Source: Flavobacterium alkalisoli (GTDB lineage: Bacteria > Bacteroidota > Bacteroidia > Flavobacteriales > Flavobacteriaceae). From it: 64,000 nucleotides of DNA. Below the pieces are notes generated by a model that worked only from the letters and a program-made list of their open reading frames with translations, was not told where the DNA came from and ran no database searches. How positions within the stretch are numbered: the stretch's first letter is position 1; each line of letters opens with the position of its first letter. Made by a program: the position numbers and the translations under genes. This document shows, in pieces, positions 19,262-27,693 of this stretch. Where the stretch lies: the NCBI RefSeq assembly GCF_008000935.1, contig NZ_CP042831.1, positions 558,001-622,000 of the forward strand, written 5' to 3'.

Positions 19262-20101
19262 CTATTTATCGGCTAAAAATTCCTCTATCAGCTCAACGGT
19301 TAATTTTGGTTCGTTGCTATCCTGATTAGCCGAACATATTTCGCCTATATACTCACCATGTGCTCCCGGCAAAACGGTTAACTGTGCATCGGCCAATAAA
19401 CGTGATAATTCCAGGGCGTGTTCGGTTACTATAACATCCTTATCCGCATTAATAACAAGGGCAGGTGCTTTTACAGCCTTAATCTTTTCTTCCGGTATAT
19501 CTTTAAAATTAAGCATACGTTCCACATCCCTGTTAAAGGAAACCTGTAATGCCGCCTTATCAGGATTTACCTGTAAAAAAGCTTCTTTTAATTGCGCAGG
19601 CATCATTTCTATAGTTACTTGTTTCATCCCTTCAAAGAAACCGGGAACCAGGCCCGCCCTGCTATAAGTCGCCGAACATAATATCAGCTTATCTACAACT
19701 TCCGGATGGCGTATGGCAATCTGCAACGCAGTAGTCCCTCCGTTACTAAAGCCCATAATATCTGCTTTTGCAATGGCCAGTTGTTGTAGCAGTGCAGCTA
19801 CATCGTCGGCATCCTGCTCAAAGCTAAGGGGCACTCCCCTGTCTTTAGTCCGTCCGTGTGCCTGAAGCTCCACAGCTATTACTTTATGTTTTTTGGCAAA
19901 TTGCGACAAGACATTACCGTAAGTGGAATTAATGGTAGAACCGCCTCCGTGTATTAACACCAGCGGAGTCCCACTGCCGTGTATTTCATAATACATTTCA
20001 AGTCCGTTAACGGTTGCAAATTGTCCCTGATTGGTTTGTGAACTCATTTTAGTAAATAATAACGATACCATCAAAATTAATAAATAAGTAATACGACTCA
20101 T
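19262..20101 (-). CDS. Exported alpha/beta-hydrolase fold protein
   Basis: A 279-residue hydrolase with an N-terminal signal or anchor (MSRITYLLILMVSLLFTKMSSQ). The oxyanion motif LVLIHGGGST, a VELQAHGRTKDR strand-loop, the nucleophile elbow MGFSNGGTTA with its Ser, an Asp in INADKDVIV and the His in LPGAHGEYIG complete the triad. It resembles the proline-iminopeptidase/peroxidase-like alpha/beta hydrolases; substrate unknown. First gene of a two-gene operon with the esterase. Confidence 0.85.
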   Translation of the reverse strand: MSRITYLLILMVSLLFTKMSSQTNQGQFATVNGLEMYYEIHGSGTPLVLIHGGGSTINSTYGNVLSQFAKKHKVIAVELQAHGRTKDRGVPLSFEQDADDVAALLQQLAIAKADIMGFSNGGTTALQIAIRHPEVVDKLILCSATYSRAGLVPGFFEGMKQVTIEMMPAQLKEAFLQVNPDKAALQVSFNRDVERMLNFKDIPEEKIKAVKAPALVINADKDVIVTEHALELSRLLADAQLTVLPGAHGEYIGEICSANQDSNEPKLTVELIEEFLADK

Positions 20102-20120
20102 ACACTTCTTTTTTTCTTAA

Positions 20121-20128
20121 CAAATGTA
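20121..20128 (-). promoter_or_regulatory. -7 box before alpha/beta-hydrolase operon
   Basis: Minus-strand TACATTTG, full match to TANNTTTG, 19 bp before the ATG. A TTTG lies upstream at 20145-20148, but the 16-bp spacing is short. Confidence 0.4.
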
Positions 20129-20218
20129 ACTTTCTCTATTTTAACAAAAGAGGTGGTAACAGGTCAATAAAAAGGGGTAATCGGGTCATCAAAAAGAATA
20201 ACAGACATGAAAGTTACA

Positions 20219-20935
20219 TTAGTACCTGTGTAGTACCTTCCTTTTAATAAGATAGAATTTGAGCAATATGTAATCGTAAAGCAAAGCTAATACCAGACCC
20301 GAACTTGCTATAAAAAGTACTTTCAGTTTTAAGTAATAGTAAACAAAACCACCTACTATCCCTCCGGCAAAGAAACATACTATAATAGCCACTTTTAAAT
20401 AAATACTTTTTTTAAGGGCAAAGTTCTCATTGGTCTTTCTGTAAAACAATAGCTGAGACAATTCGATACCCAAGTCTGTAAACACCCCTGTTAAGTGTGT
20501 CGTTCTTACGACTGATTGTGACACCCTGGTTACCAAAGCATTTTGCAATCCCATCGCAAACAGAAGAATACAAGCTATGACATTAGGCTGATTAAAATGC
20601 AAAGTAGCCACCAAAACCAAAAGAATAATTTCAAGCAGAATAGGAACAACATAGGAAAGGTTTTCTCTTTTGCGGACAATAGTCTCACTTATAAGATTGC
20701 AACAAAAAGCACCGGCAAGAAAACTTAACAGAAACCAAAGGTAAATAACCGCATTTGAAAACTCTTCGCCCACAAAAGTCCTTGAAAAGAAAGCAAAATG
20801 TCCTGTTACATTTGTTGTAAGGACATTTACCGATAATAGTCCTACTATGTTTACGATTCCAGCCACAAAAGATAAAACAGATGCTAACCTGAGGTTATGC
20901 CCATACGACCTTCTTTTACCTTTATGACGAAACAT
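20219..20935 (-). CDS. YoaK/DUF1275 family membrane protein
   Basis: A 238-residue inner-membrane protein with about six hydrophobic segments. It matches the YoaK/DUF1275 pattern: a first helix SVLSFVAGIVNIVGLL, the conserved NVTGHFAFF motif, GLQNALVTRVSQSVVRTTHLTGVFTDLGIELSQ in the centre and a basic C-terminus. The NVTG and THLTG repeats are typical of the internal duplication in this family. Function is unknown. It stands alone between the hydrolase operon and the sigma-factor operon. Confidence 0.85.
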   Translation of the reverse strand: MFRHKGKRRSYGHNLRLASVLSFVAGIVNIVGLLSVNVLTTNVTGHFAFFSRTFVGEEFSNAVIYLWFLLSFLAGAFCCNLISETIVRKRENLSYVVPILLEIILLVLVATLHFNQPNVIACILLFAMGLQNALVTRVSQSVVRTTHLTGVFTDLGIELSQLLFYRKTNENFALKKSIYLKVAIIVCFFAGGIVGGFVYYYLKLKVLFIASSGLVLALLYDYILLKFYLIKRKVLHRY

Positions 20936-21047
20936 TTATTTCTAATTTTTGCAGAATAAAAATAGTCTTTTCAAAGCATTATTTTAACATTCATTACATA
21001 TAAAGTTTCTATCTATTCCTATAAAGTTAAGCACTAAAACACGATTA

Positions 21048-21662
21048 TTACTCTTCTTTTAATTCGTCTATAACCTTTCTTATCTCCCTTGCATATTTAC
21101 CATAGTAATAATATACCCATAGTTCAAGCATTACACCCATCATTAAAACCGACCCTACTATGGTTACAAACATGACTATTATAAAAGAGTTGTCTATATT
21201 ATTCATATCTACCCCTGATTCCTGATAAAAGGAATAGTACATAAAACCTATTAAGAACAACACAAGGAAAGGTGTTAGGGCAAAACCAAAAGTTTTATAT
21301 AGTTCCATATTAAGGCGTATATCAAAATAAGTTTCATACAGGCTGTCTTTGGTTTTAAGAGCAACGGCATTTAACCGTTTATAAAACAAAAACAATTTTA
21401 CCAGATAATAAATACTAACTGCTGTAAACAGGCTGTACAAAAGATAAAACAACATGTATGTTTCTTTAGGAAACCCATAAATAACCGGTGTAAAGGCTAA
21501 AAACACAATAGCCAGTGCCTGATAGATAAACTCCCTTTTTAAATTCTTTTTAATCTTATCCAACGGCGTATTTGCCGACTGTATTTTTTCTAAGTTATCG
21601 GGTAACACTACATTATCTGTCTTTTCGTTATCCCAAGCTGATTGTATATCGTTAAAATCCAT
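21048..21662 (-). CDS. Four-helix membrane protein, putative anti-sigma partner
   Basis: A 204-residue protein with a cytoplasmic N-terminus (MDFNDIQSAWDNEKTDNVVLPDNLEKI) and four hydrophobic helices (around residues 48-65, 68-90, 118-140, 155-180), ending in a short charged tail. Its start overlaps the ECF sigma gene by 11 bp, the arrangement expected of a membrane anti-sigma factor or co-regulator. It lacks the zinc-binding HxxxCxxC motif of ZAS anti-sigma domains. The role is inferred from context only. Confidence 0.7.
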   Translation of the reverse strand: MDFNDIQSAWDNEKTDNVVLPDNLEKIQSANTPLDKIKKNLKREFIYQALAIVFLAFTPVIYGFPKETYMLFYLLYSLFTAVSIYYLVKLFLFYKRLNAVALKTKDSLYETYFDIRLNMELYKTFGFALTPFLVLFLIGFMYYSFYQESGVDMNNIDNSFIIVMFVTIVGSVLMMGVMLELWVYYYYGKYAREIRKVIDELKEE

Positions 21663-22155
21663 ATCCCTGATTTTTAATAATTTCTTTTAATTTTTCTTTT
21701 GCCCTGTTTAGCTTTACTCTCGCATTCCCTTCAGAAATACCAAGGTTCTCTCCAATTTCCTTATGCGAAAACCCTTCAAGCTGATAAAAAATAATGGCTT
21801 TATCTATTTTGTCCAGTTTTTGAACCGCCCTGTAAAAATGCTCTAACTGATCCTCTTTAACTCCTGAGTCCCCTTCATCATCCTTAACATCCTTTTGCAC
21901 CATATCATATTTATCAACCTTTCTCTTTTCCTTTTTTAAAAAGACAATGGATGTATTAATGGCAACCCTGTACATCCAGGTTGAAAACTGACTTTCTCCC
22001 CTAAAGGTATCGTAGGCTTTCCATAGCTGACAGACAATTTCCTGGAACAAATCCTGCTGATCGAGAGGATTATCCATATACATTTTAGAAACTTTATATA
22101 AAATTCCTTTATGGCTTTCGACCTTTGCTAAAAATTCCTGTTCCTTCTGTTTCAA
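21652..22155 (-). CDS. ECF-type RNA polymerase sigma factor
   Basis: A 167-residue group 4 sigma factor. Region 2 covers DQQDLFQEIVCQLWKAYDTF with FSTWMYRVAINTSIVFLKK (about residues 33-78), and region 4 has a helix-turn-helix with FSHKEIGENLGISEGNARVKLNRAKEKLK (about 128-160). It directs RNA polymerase to a small regulon, probably envelope or stress genes. It sits 7 bp after a TraB-like protein gene and overlaps a membrane-protein gene that may be its regulator. Confidence 0.9.
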   Translation of the reverse strand: MKQKEQEFLAKVESHKGILYKVSKMYMDNPLDQQDLFQEIVCQLWKAYDTFRGESQFSTWMYRVAINTSIVFLKKEKRKVDKYDMVQKDVKDDEGDSGVKEDQLEHFYRAVQKLDKIDKAIIFYQLEGFSHKEIGENLGISEGNARVKLNRAKEKLKEIIKNQGYGF

Positions 22156-22162
22156 AATACTA

Positions 22163-23023
22163 CTATTTCAGTATTGGCTTCACGCTATAGCCTGCTTTTC
22201 TCAATAAATTTATAACACCGTTTTCTCCCGGTAAATGACCCGCACCTACAGCAAAAAACACTGGCTGTGCCTTCATTAGCTCCGGCATTTTTACTACCCA
22301 GTTTTTATTCCTGTTATCAAGCATTATGGTTTTTGCATTTGTATCCATAAACTTCTCATCAGTAACCATTTCATATAAACCATTAAGATTTTCCTCTTTG
22401 TATATGGCAACCATTTCATCAAAAAAAGATGAATTATAATACTTTAATTGTTCTATAAACTCCTTATCGGTATAAGATTGCTGAAACCCAGTAACCTGAA
22501 CCTCTACTTTTTCAAGACCAAGTATTTCCTGGTGCTTTGCCATTGCCTGCTGCATAAACTCTACCTCATACATTTTTGGCGGGCAATTAAGGCTTTTAAA
22601 CATTACCGCACTCATAATGCCCACCAGAGTATAATTCTCAAACTGGCTAGCCCCTGTACCAATTTCCTTCTGTAAAAAGCTGTTTAAGGTAGCATAATCC
22701 TCTTTGCTTAACCTTTCGCTAAGGGGTTTTCCAGAAGTAGTCATCTTTTGCATAGCCATCAGTTCGGCAGGATCATCAAAATCAAGCTCCAGAGCCAGCT
22801 TATCTGTATTTTCAAGAGCTTTCTTCACTTTTTCCTTAACCACAAAGTCATCTTCACACATCATATGCATGGTACCATACAAATAAGATGGTTTACTAAG
22901 TCCGTTCCCGGTTATCTCCCATAAAAGGGAATTCTCTAATTTTTGCGATTTGTCCTGTGCCTTTACTGTTACCGATAAAAACACTATTACTAATGCCGCT
23001 GCTAATTTGATTAATTTTTTCAT
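22163..23023 (-). CDS. TraB/GumN family protein, exported
   Basis: A 286-residue protein with signal peptide (MKKLIKLAAALVIVFLSVTVKAQ). The TraB/GumN signature is visible: SYLYGTMHMM (GTxH) near residue 45 and the C-terminal FAVGAGHLPGENGVINLLRKAGY. These conserved His/Glu residues have been proposed to form a metalloprotease-like site (Tiki/TraB superfamily). The substrate is unknown. Placement immediately before an ECF sigma factor suggests it belongs to that regulatory circuit; inference. Confidence 0.85.
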   Translation of the reverse strand: MKKLIKLAAALVIVFLSVTVKAQDKSQKLENSLLWEITGNGLSKPSYLYGTMHMMCEDDFVVKEKVKKALENTDKLALELDFDDPAELMAMQKMTTSGKPLSERLSKEDYATLNSFLQKEIGTGASQFENYTLVGIMSAVMFKSLNCPPKMYEVEFMQQAMAKHQEILGLEKVEVQVTGFQQSYTDKEFIEQLKYYNSSFFDEMVAIYKEENLNGLYEMVTDEKFMDTNAKTIMLDNRNKNWVVKMPELMKAQPVFFAVGAGHLPGENGVINLLRKAGYSVKPILK

Positions 23024-23071
23024 TCTTTTATTGATTTAAGTTTTTTGATTAAAATGATGATTAAACTCCTG

Positions 23072-23275
23072 TTATTTCTTAAAATAGTTTGTAACGGTTG
23101 GCGTTAGCCCTTTCATTAAGAAAATCACAGAAAAAAGAAAAAGAAGTAAATTGAAGTCTTTTACAAAAACGAAATGGCTAACTAATGTATAGCTTATACC
23201 TCCCGCTGCAAAAAACACCAAAACATAATCTATTATACTTTTTAGTGTTAATCCTGAATGTAACTGATTTTTCAT
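23072..23275 (-). CDS. Small two-helix membrane protein
   Basis: A 67-residue protein with two hydrophobic stretches (IIDYVLVFFAAGGISYTLV and NLLLFLFSVIFLMKGL) and a basic end. No family recognised. It lies 48 bp upstream of the TraB gene in the same direction and probably opens the TraB-sigma-membrane protein operon. Confidence 0.55.
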   Translation of the reverse strand: MKNQLHSGLTLKSIIDYVLVFFAAGGISYTLVSHFVFVKDFNLLLFLFSVIFLMKGLTPTVTNYFKK

Positions 23276-23320
23276 AATTGTTTCGATTAGCTGTTTATGT
23301 AGGGTAAGTAATGAGAATAG

Positions 23321-23353
23321 CGAAACGTTACAGAAAAAATGTTTTTTTCTGTA
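23321..23353 (-). promoter_or_regulatory. Inverted repeat and possible ECF-type promoter before the TraB-sigma operon
   Basis: ACAGAAAAAA/TTTTTTCTGT inverted repeat at about 23330-23352, overlapping a minus-strand TGTAACGTTTCG at 23321-23332. The GTAAC core resembles ECF -35 elements, which would fit autoregulation. The -10 is not clear. The rest of the 297-bp gap to 23572 is AT-rich with a -7 box for the S41 gene. Confidence 0.3.
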
Positions 23354-23483
23354 AAAAAATAAAAAAACTCTGTACTTATAAGGGATTTAAAAGCTTCAGA
23401 GGAGAAAAGATTTGAATACAATTTCAAAAACATAAGTGTTAATCATACAGATTACTTTAGTCATTATGGGCAAAGGAATTGAT

Positions 23484-23491
23484 TATCTTTG
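23484..23491 (+). promoter_or_regulatory. -7 box before S41 peptidase gene
   Basis: TATCTTTG matches TANNTTTG, 82 bp before the ATG; no convincing -33 box. Confidence 0.3.
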
Positions 23492-23572
23492 GATTCTGTC
23501 AAAAAAAGGATCTTTTAGAATCTCCTAAACAAAACCATCCTCTATCCGAAAACAATAACCTGACAACAGCAA

Positions 23573-24520
23573 ATGAAAATCTTTTATTACATATTCCTAA
23601 TTTTAGCTTTTACAAGCTGTCAAACCCAAAATTCCATACCCAAAGAAGTATCTGAATACCTAACAGAAACTATTAACCTACTCGAACAAAAATCGGTAAA
23701 CAGAAATGAAATTGACTGGAATGAATTTAGAATTGATATTTTTCAAAAAGCAAGAGATGCAAAAAATATTCAGGACACCTACCCTGCCATAAGTTATGCT
23801 GTATCAAAACTTAATGATAGTCATAGCTATTTTAAACCCGTGACAGAAACTGAAGCAGATTCAGAAAACAAGCCTTTGCCAATGTTATCTGATGAAGTCA
23901 CTCCCGAAGACATTGGATACATCAGAATACCTTTTTGCATCGGGACAGAAAGCGATAACGATGTCTATATTGCAAAAATCAGAGAGAAAATAGAGGCGCA
24001 GTCTAATAAAGAGCTTAAAGGATGGATACTTGACTTAAGAGGTAATTTTGGAGGTAATATGTGGCCAATGTTACTTTCAATAGAACCATTAATAGGAAAT
24101 GGAACTTTAGGTTATTTTGCAGATGCTGATAACAAATATAGGGCCTGGAAATTAATTGAAGGCAAAGCTTATATAGATGACCAACTTATTATTGAAACAA
24201 ATATTCATTTCAAAAAAGATTTAAGTAATACGTTTTTAGCGGTATTAACCGATGGCCAAACAGCAAGTTCAGGCGAAGCAATTGCTGTAGCTTTTAAATT
24301 CAGAGAAAATTCAAAATCATTTGGCAAGCCTACTTTTGGGGTTTCAACCGGATGCATTTCACACGAATTGTCGGATGGCTCTACAATAAATCTGGCCGAA
24401 ACCCTATTTGCAGACAGGAAAAAAACAAAATATGGCTCAAGTATAATTCCTGATTTTGAAGTTGAAGAAGACCAGACATTAAAAGCAGGGATTGAATGGA
24501 TTTATAAAATGAATAAATAA
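23573..24520 (+). CDS. S41-family peptidase-like lipoprotein
   Basis: A 315-residue lipoprotein with lipobox LAFTSC (Cys about residue 16). The S41 (tail-specific/C-terminal processing) protease core is present: GYIRIPF, WILDLRGNFGGNMWPML and the nucleophile region LTDGQTASSGEAIAVAF with the serine in ASSGE, then STGCISHELSDGSTINLAE. No PDZ domain is visible, so it is a short form. Substrate unknown. It is transcribed alone. Confidence 0.82.
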   Translation: MKIFYYIFLILAFTSCQTQNSIPKEVSEYLTETINLLEQKSVNRNEIDWNEFRIDIFQKARDAKNIQDTYPAISYAVSKLNDSHSYFKPVTETEADSENKPLPMLSDEVTPEDIGYIRIPFCIGTESDNDVYIAKIREKIEAQSNKELKGWILDLRGNFGGNMWPMLLSIEPLIGNGTLGYFADADNKYRAWKLIEGKAYIDDQLIIETNIHFKKDLSNTFLAVLTDGQTASSGEAIAVAFKFRENSKSFGKPTFGVSTGCISHELSDGSTINLAETLFADRKKTKYGSSIIPDFEVEEDQTLKAGIEWIYKMNK

Positions 24521-24676
24521 TTGCTTTTTTGACATAGCGCCTAAAATTGATATATAAAGATAAACACAAATGGCAAGCAACAGTCAATAGAAATGACTAC
24601 AACAACCTATATTTTGACTACACCCATAAATTAAGATATAAAGAACTTTGTCATAATAATTTTAAACAAATAAGTT

Positions 24677-25435
24677 ATGTCAAGTAAAATTGCAATAGTA
24701 ACCGGTGGCAGCCGTGGCTTAGGCAGGGATATGGTCATCAATTTAGCCAAAAATGGGAATAATATTATTTTTACCTATCATAGTAATAAATCTGAGGCGG
24801 ATAAGGTAGTAGCAGAAGTGATATCATTAGGTCAAAAGGCCTTAGCCTGTCAATTAGATGTGAGCGCAATTAAAAGCTTTGATACTTTTGTTGATACAAT
24901 AAGCGATCATCTGCAAGCCCATGAAGGATCACCAAATTTTGATTTTTTAGTTAACAACGCCGGTACAGGAGTATATGGCTCTGTTACAGAAACTTCTGAA
25001 GAAGCATTTGATGCCATGATGAATGTTCATTTTAAAGGTGTCTATTTTTTAACTCAAAAGCTTTTGCCTTTACTAAATGATGGAGGAAGAGTCATCAATA
25101 TTTCATCAGGATTAACAAGAGTTTCTTTTCCTAATGTATCGGCTTATGCCAGCATGAAAGGAGCTATAGAAACCTACACCAGATGCCTGGCTAAAGAATT
25201 AGGCCCAAGAAAAATTACGGCAAATACTATTGCCCCTGGTGCCATAGCCACAGATTTTGGCGGAGGCTCAAACAAATCAGATGAAAATAAAAGAGCTGTA
25301 ATAGCTAATCTTACAGCATTAGGCCGTGTTGGCGAACCCGAAGATATAGGCGGTGTAGTTGCCTTTTTATGCTCTCCTGAAGCCGGGTGGATTAACGCAC
25401 AGCGAATTGAGCTATCCGGAGGTATGATGATATAA
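24677..25435 (+). CDS. Short-chain dehydrogenase/reductase
   Basis: A 252-residue classical SDR: cofactor motif TGGSRGLG at residues 9-16, NNAG near 93, a serine in NISSG and the Y-x-x-x-K pair in SAYASMKGAIE, ending with the C-terminal GWINAQRIELSGGMMI typical of FabG-like SDRs. Substrate not predictable. An AraC-family regulator follows 20 bp downstream in the same direction and probably controls it, a frequent pairing for accessory oxidoreductases. Confidence 0.88.
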   Translation: MSSKIAIVTGGSRGLGRDMVINLAKNGNNIIFTYHSNKSEADKVVAEVISLGQKALACQLDVSAIKSFDTFVDTISDHLQAHEGSPNFDFLVNNAGTGVYGSVTETSEEAFDAMMNVHFKGVYFLTQKLLPLLNDGGRVINISSGLTRVSFPNVSAYASMKGAIETYTRCLAKELGPRKITANTIAPGAIATDFGGGSNKSDENKRAVIANLTALGRVGEPEDIGGVVAFLCSPEAGWINAQRIELSGGMMI

Positions 25436-25455
25436 TTATTTTGTAATTTTGAGTA

Positions 25456-26373
25456 ATGAGCCAACATCCGGTACATAGAGTCAAATCAATCGCTGAGTTC
25501 CACAGGATGAAAGGCTTGCCCTCACCTCAACATCCTTTAATCAGCTTATTTGACTATGGAGCCTTTCAGTGCTCCAAAGAGATAAACCACAAAAATTTTG
25601 TGTTTGATTTTTATCATATTTCCATAAAACGAAGTATTGGTGCCAAATTTAAATACGGTCAAAATCACTACGATTTTGATGATGGCGTGATGTTTTTTAT
25701 CGCCCCTAACCAGGTTTTCGGGATTGAAAAGATTGAAGAAATTGCCACAGCTAAAAGTGGTTGGGTGTTAATGATACACCCCGATTTTTTATGGGGCACC
25801 TTACTGGCAAAAAGCATCAGCCGATATGAGTTTTTTGATTATGCAGTTAATGAAGCGTTGTTTCTTTCTGAAAAGGAAGAAACAACGCTTACCACTATTG
25901 TTAAAAACATTGAACAGGAATACAATACTAATTTGGATAAGTTTAGCCAAAGCATAATCATTTCTCAAATAGAAACTTTACTAAATTACTCCGACCGCTT
26001 CTATCAAAGGCAATTTTTAACCCGTAAAGCCTCTAATCATAAAATCTTAGAAAACGTAGAGAAAACTATCGAAGATTATTTTGATAATGAACACTCAAAT
26101 GGTCTGCCTACAGTTCAATATATTGCACAGTCACTCAATATATCTCCCATGTATTTAAGCAACTTATTAAAATCTCTAACCGGGTTAACAACACAACAGC
26201 ATATTCACGAGAAATTAATAGAAAAAGCAAAAGAAAAATTATCTACAACTGAATTAACTGTTTCGGAAATCGCTTTTGAACTGGGATTCGAACACAGTCA
26301 GAGCTTTTCAAAATTATTTAAGAACAAAACAAATATATCTCCTTTAAAGTTTAGGAGTGTTTTTAATCAATAA
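25456..26373 (+). CDS. AraC-family transcriptional regulator
   Basis: A 305-residue regulator. The N-terminal ~170 residues form a cupin-like sensor (FDFYHISIKRSIGAKFKYGQNHYDF, GVMFFIAPNQVFGIE). The C-terminal ~100 residues hold two helix-turn-helix motifs: TVQYIAQSLNISPMYLSNLLK and LTVSEIAFELGFEHSQSFSKLFKNKTNISPLKFR. It is coupled to the upstream SDR gene. A terminator and a tRNA fragment follow, so it is the last gene before the proposed island. Confidence 0.9.
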   Translation: MSQHPVHRVKSIAEFHRMKGLPSPQHPLISLFDYGAFQCSKEINHKNFVFDFYHISIKRSIGAKFKYGQNHYDFDDGVMFFIAPNQVFGIEKIEEIATAKSGWVLMIHPDFLWGTLLAKSISRYEFFDYAVNEALFLSEKEETTLTTIVKNIEQEYNTNLDKFSQSIIISQIETLLNYSDRFYQRQFLTRKASNHKILENVEKTIEDYFDNEHSNGLPTVQYIAQSLNISPMYLSNLLKSLTGLTTQQHIHEKLIEKAKEKLSTTELTVSEIAFELGFEHSQSFSKLFKNKTNISPLKFRSVFNQ

Positions 26374-26407
26374 AACTTTATAATACTAATTGTTTAACCT
26401 TGTTAAA

Positions 26408-26441
26408 TAAAAAAACCTGTAATTTATTACTTACAGGTTTT
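26408..26441. terminator. Terminator at the left island junction
   Basis: AACCTGTAA...TTACAGGTT stem with A-run and T-run on either side. It ends the AraC gene and, read leftward, would follow the tRNA-Ser 3' end, suggesting it was the original tRNA terminator. Confidence 0.75.
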
Positions 26442-26465
26442 AGCAGAGAGGAAAGGATTCGAACC
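26438..26465. repeat. Copy of the tRNA-Ser 3' end: candidate att site (left end of island)
   Basis: 28 bp identical at 27 positions to 46349-46376, the 3' end of the tRNA-Ser gene, in the same orientation. The only difference is at 26454 (A) versus 46365 (G). It contains the complement of the T-loop GGTTCGAA core and acceptor stem. Such duplications form when an element integrates into a tRNA gene. Confidence 0.72.
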
Positions 26466-26826
26466 TGCCTCCGTAAACCCGTATGAATGCTGTTTTTTTC
26501 TATTTTAAATTTTCAAATTGCCATGAATCTGCAACAAGTTTAAGTCCAACCTTATGAACTTAAATACATTATAATTCAGTCTCACAAATATACACAAAAA
26601 GATCGGAGTCAAGCTACATCCGTAAAACTCGCATAAATGCTGGGCTCCATATATCATCGATTTACTTTGCTACGATTTCTCTCTGGCGTGTATTTGTCAC
26701 AACCACTATATATAAATTTATAGTTCGATTATTGTCTTGGTTCCTTTACTATTTTAAATTGGATGTAGGTAGCCCCTAGTGAAATAAATTCCAACTTTCT
26801 AGTAGCCGCCGATCTACAAAATTTAA
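26466..26826. other. AT-rich scar region with degenerate att-like copy
   Basis: No gene is visible. The stretch just after the att repeat (TCCGTAAACCCG and TATGAATGCTG, 26470-26493) recurs in degraded form at 26618-26643 (TCCGTAAAACTCG, CATAAATGCTGG), preceded in both by a GGA-TC run. This suggests repeated integration or excision scars. A 33-bp direct-repeat copy lies at 26771-26803. Confidence 0.4.
26771..26803. repeat. Direct repeat, copy 1, left of the Rhs module
   Basis: Sequence AGCCCCTAGTGAAATAAATT continuing CCAACTTTCTAGT. It matches 36563-36596 with two substitutions and one extra C. The two copies lie 9.8 kb apart and bracket the four-gene Rhs module. Confidence 0.6.
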
Positions 26827-27015
26827 TCAACACAGCTTAAATACGACCTTGTCACCAGCAAAATCCTCTCTGGTATTAAATCCCATCAAAACCGTACTAC
26901 CACCTCACCTGTTAGTGCTTTTGGTTTAATTGTTGCTTTACTACAAATAACTATTGCTTTGGTGGTAATGGTTGTGGCTGGGATTATTTGGGTTTTGAGA
27001 AAGGTCTTAAAATAA
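26827..27015 (+). pseudogene. Fragment of a small hydrophobic ORF, no start codon
   Basis: 62 open codons ending at TAA 27013-27015. The end encodes one strong hydrophobic helix (ALLQITIALVVMVVAGIIWVL) and a basic tail (RKVLK). A stop codon lies immediately upstream and no usable start is present before the helix. It is followed by a hairpin terminator, so it looks like the 3' remnant of a lost gene. Family unknown. Confidence 0.35.
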
Positions 27016-27016
27016 T

Positions 27017-27048
27017 AAAGCAACCCGAAGGTTGCCTTACTTTTTTAT
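27017..27048 (+). terminator. Terminator after the ORF fragment
   Basis: GCAACC CGAA GGTTGC stem, stable tetraloop, then a T-rich run. It can also back up the convergent operon ending at 27100. Confidence 0.7.
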
Positions 27049-27099
27049 TGATTATTTAGAATTTACTGATTTATAATGTGTTTAAGGATATTATGGCTT

Positions 27100-27660
27100 T
27101 TATTTTTTATCGTGATAGCGTTTTAAAACTCTTCTTTCCATATTATCATCAGGCCAAATTTCTATCTTATAATAATCATTGTCTGTTTTGTTTGCTAAAT
27201 CTCGTTCTTTTACACTATCTAGATTTATTGAGTAAACGCGCACTTTATATTTTCCTGGCTTAATATGTTTTGTATACTCAACTAAACTACTTGGACAGTC
27301 TAAAATCTGAATTTTACCAGATTCAACATTTATTCCAGCTTCAACTATATGGTCATATAAATCATAGTCAATATTGTTAACCGCTGTATCAATAAAAACT
27401 AACTCTCCTTTAACATATCCATAACACTGAGTATAGACAATTAAAGAATTTTTATAGGATTGAAGTCTATCTTCGTAACCTTCATCATCTGAACCTTCAT
27501 TTGATAGTAGTTCTTTTATATTATCGCTAGTTATTAAAAATTGATTATATTCTGTATAAAATTCAAATCTATTTTCCATATTTTCTTTTCTATATAATTT
27601 ACATTGAATTAATAAAATACAAGACGTTAAAATTAAATATCTTATTGTTTTTAATAGCAT
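27100..27660 (-). CDS. Small protein behind the Rhs toxin; candidate ComJ/Nin-like immunity protein
   Basis: 186 residues. The N-terminus (LLKTIRYLILTSCILLIQC) looks like a lipoprotein or export signal, with a weak lipobox at IQC. An in-frame ATG at 27579 (MENRFEFYTEY) preceded by a purine-rich stretch would give a cytoplasmic 159-residue form. The body is a beta-rich domain (EYNQFLIT, SYKNSLIVYTQCYGYVKGELVF, GINVESGKIQILDC, IKPGKYKVRVYSIN). Its order of motifs recalls ComJ/Nin, the inhibitor of the Bacillus DNase NucA: a YxQF strand, a G.xVES strand and a PG.Y strand. As the Rhs protein 33 bp upstream ends in a NucA/NucB-like domain, it is a good immunity candidate. The similarity is from memory of the family and needs a profile search. 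Confidence 0.55.
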   Translation of the reverse strand: MLLKTIRYLILTSCILLIQCKLYRKENMENRFEFYTEYNQFLITSDNIKELLSNEGSDDEGYEDRLQSYKNSLIVYTQCYGYVKGELVFIDTAVNNIDYDLYDHIVEAGINVESGKIQILDCPSSLVEYTKHIKPGKYKVRVYSINLDSVKERDLANKTDNDYYKIEIWPDDNMERRVLKRYHDKK

Positions 27661-27693
27661 ATTTTATTTTTTTAAACGTTAAATTTTGAATTC

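Noticed and set aside
23330..23352. Inverted repeat read as an intrinsic terminator
   Set aside because: The stem is A/T only and does not follow a gene end; kept only as a possible regulatory site.
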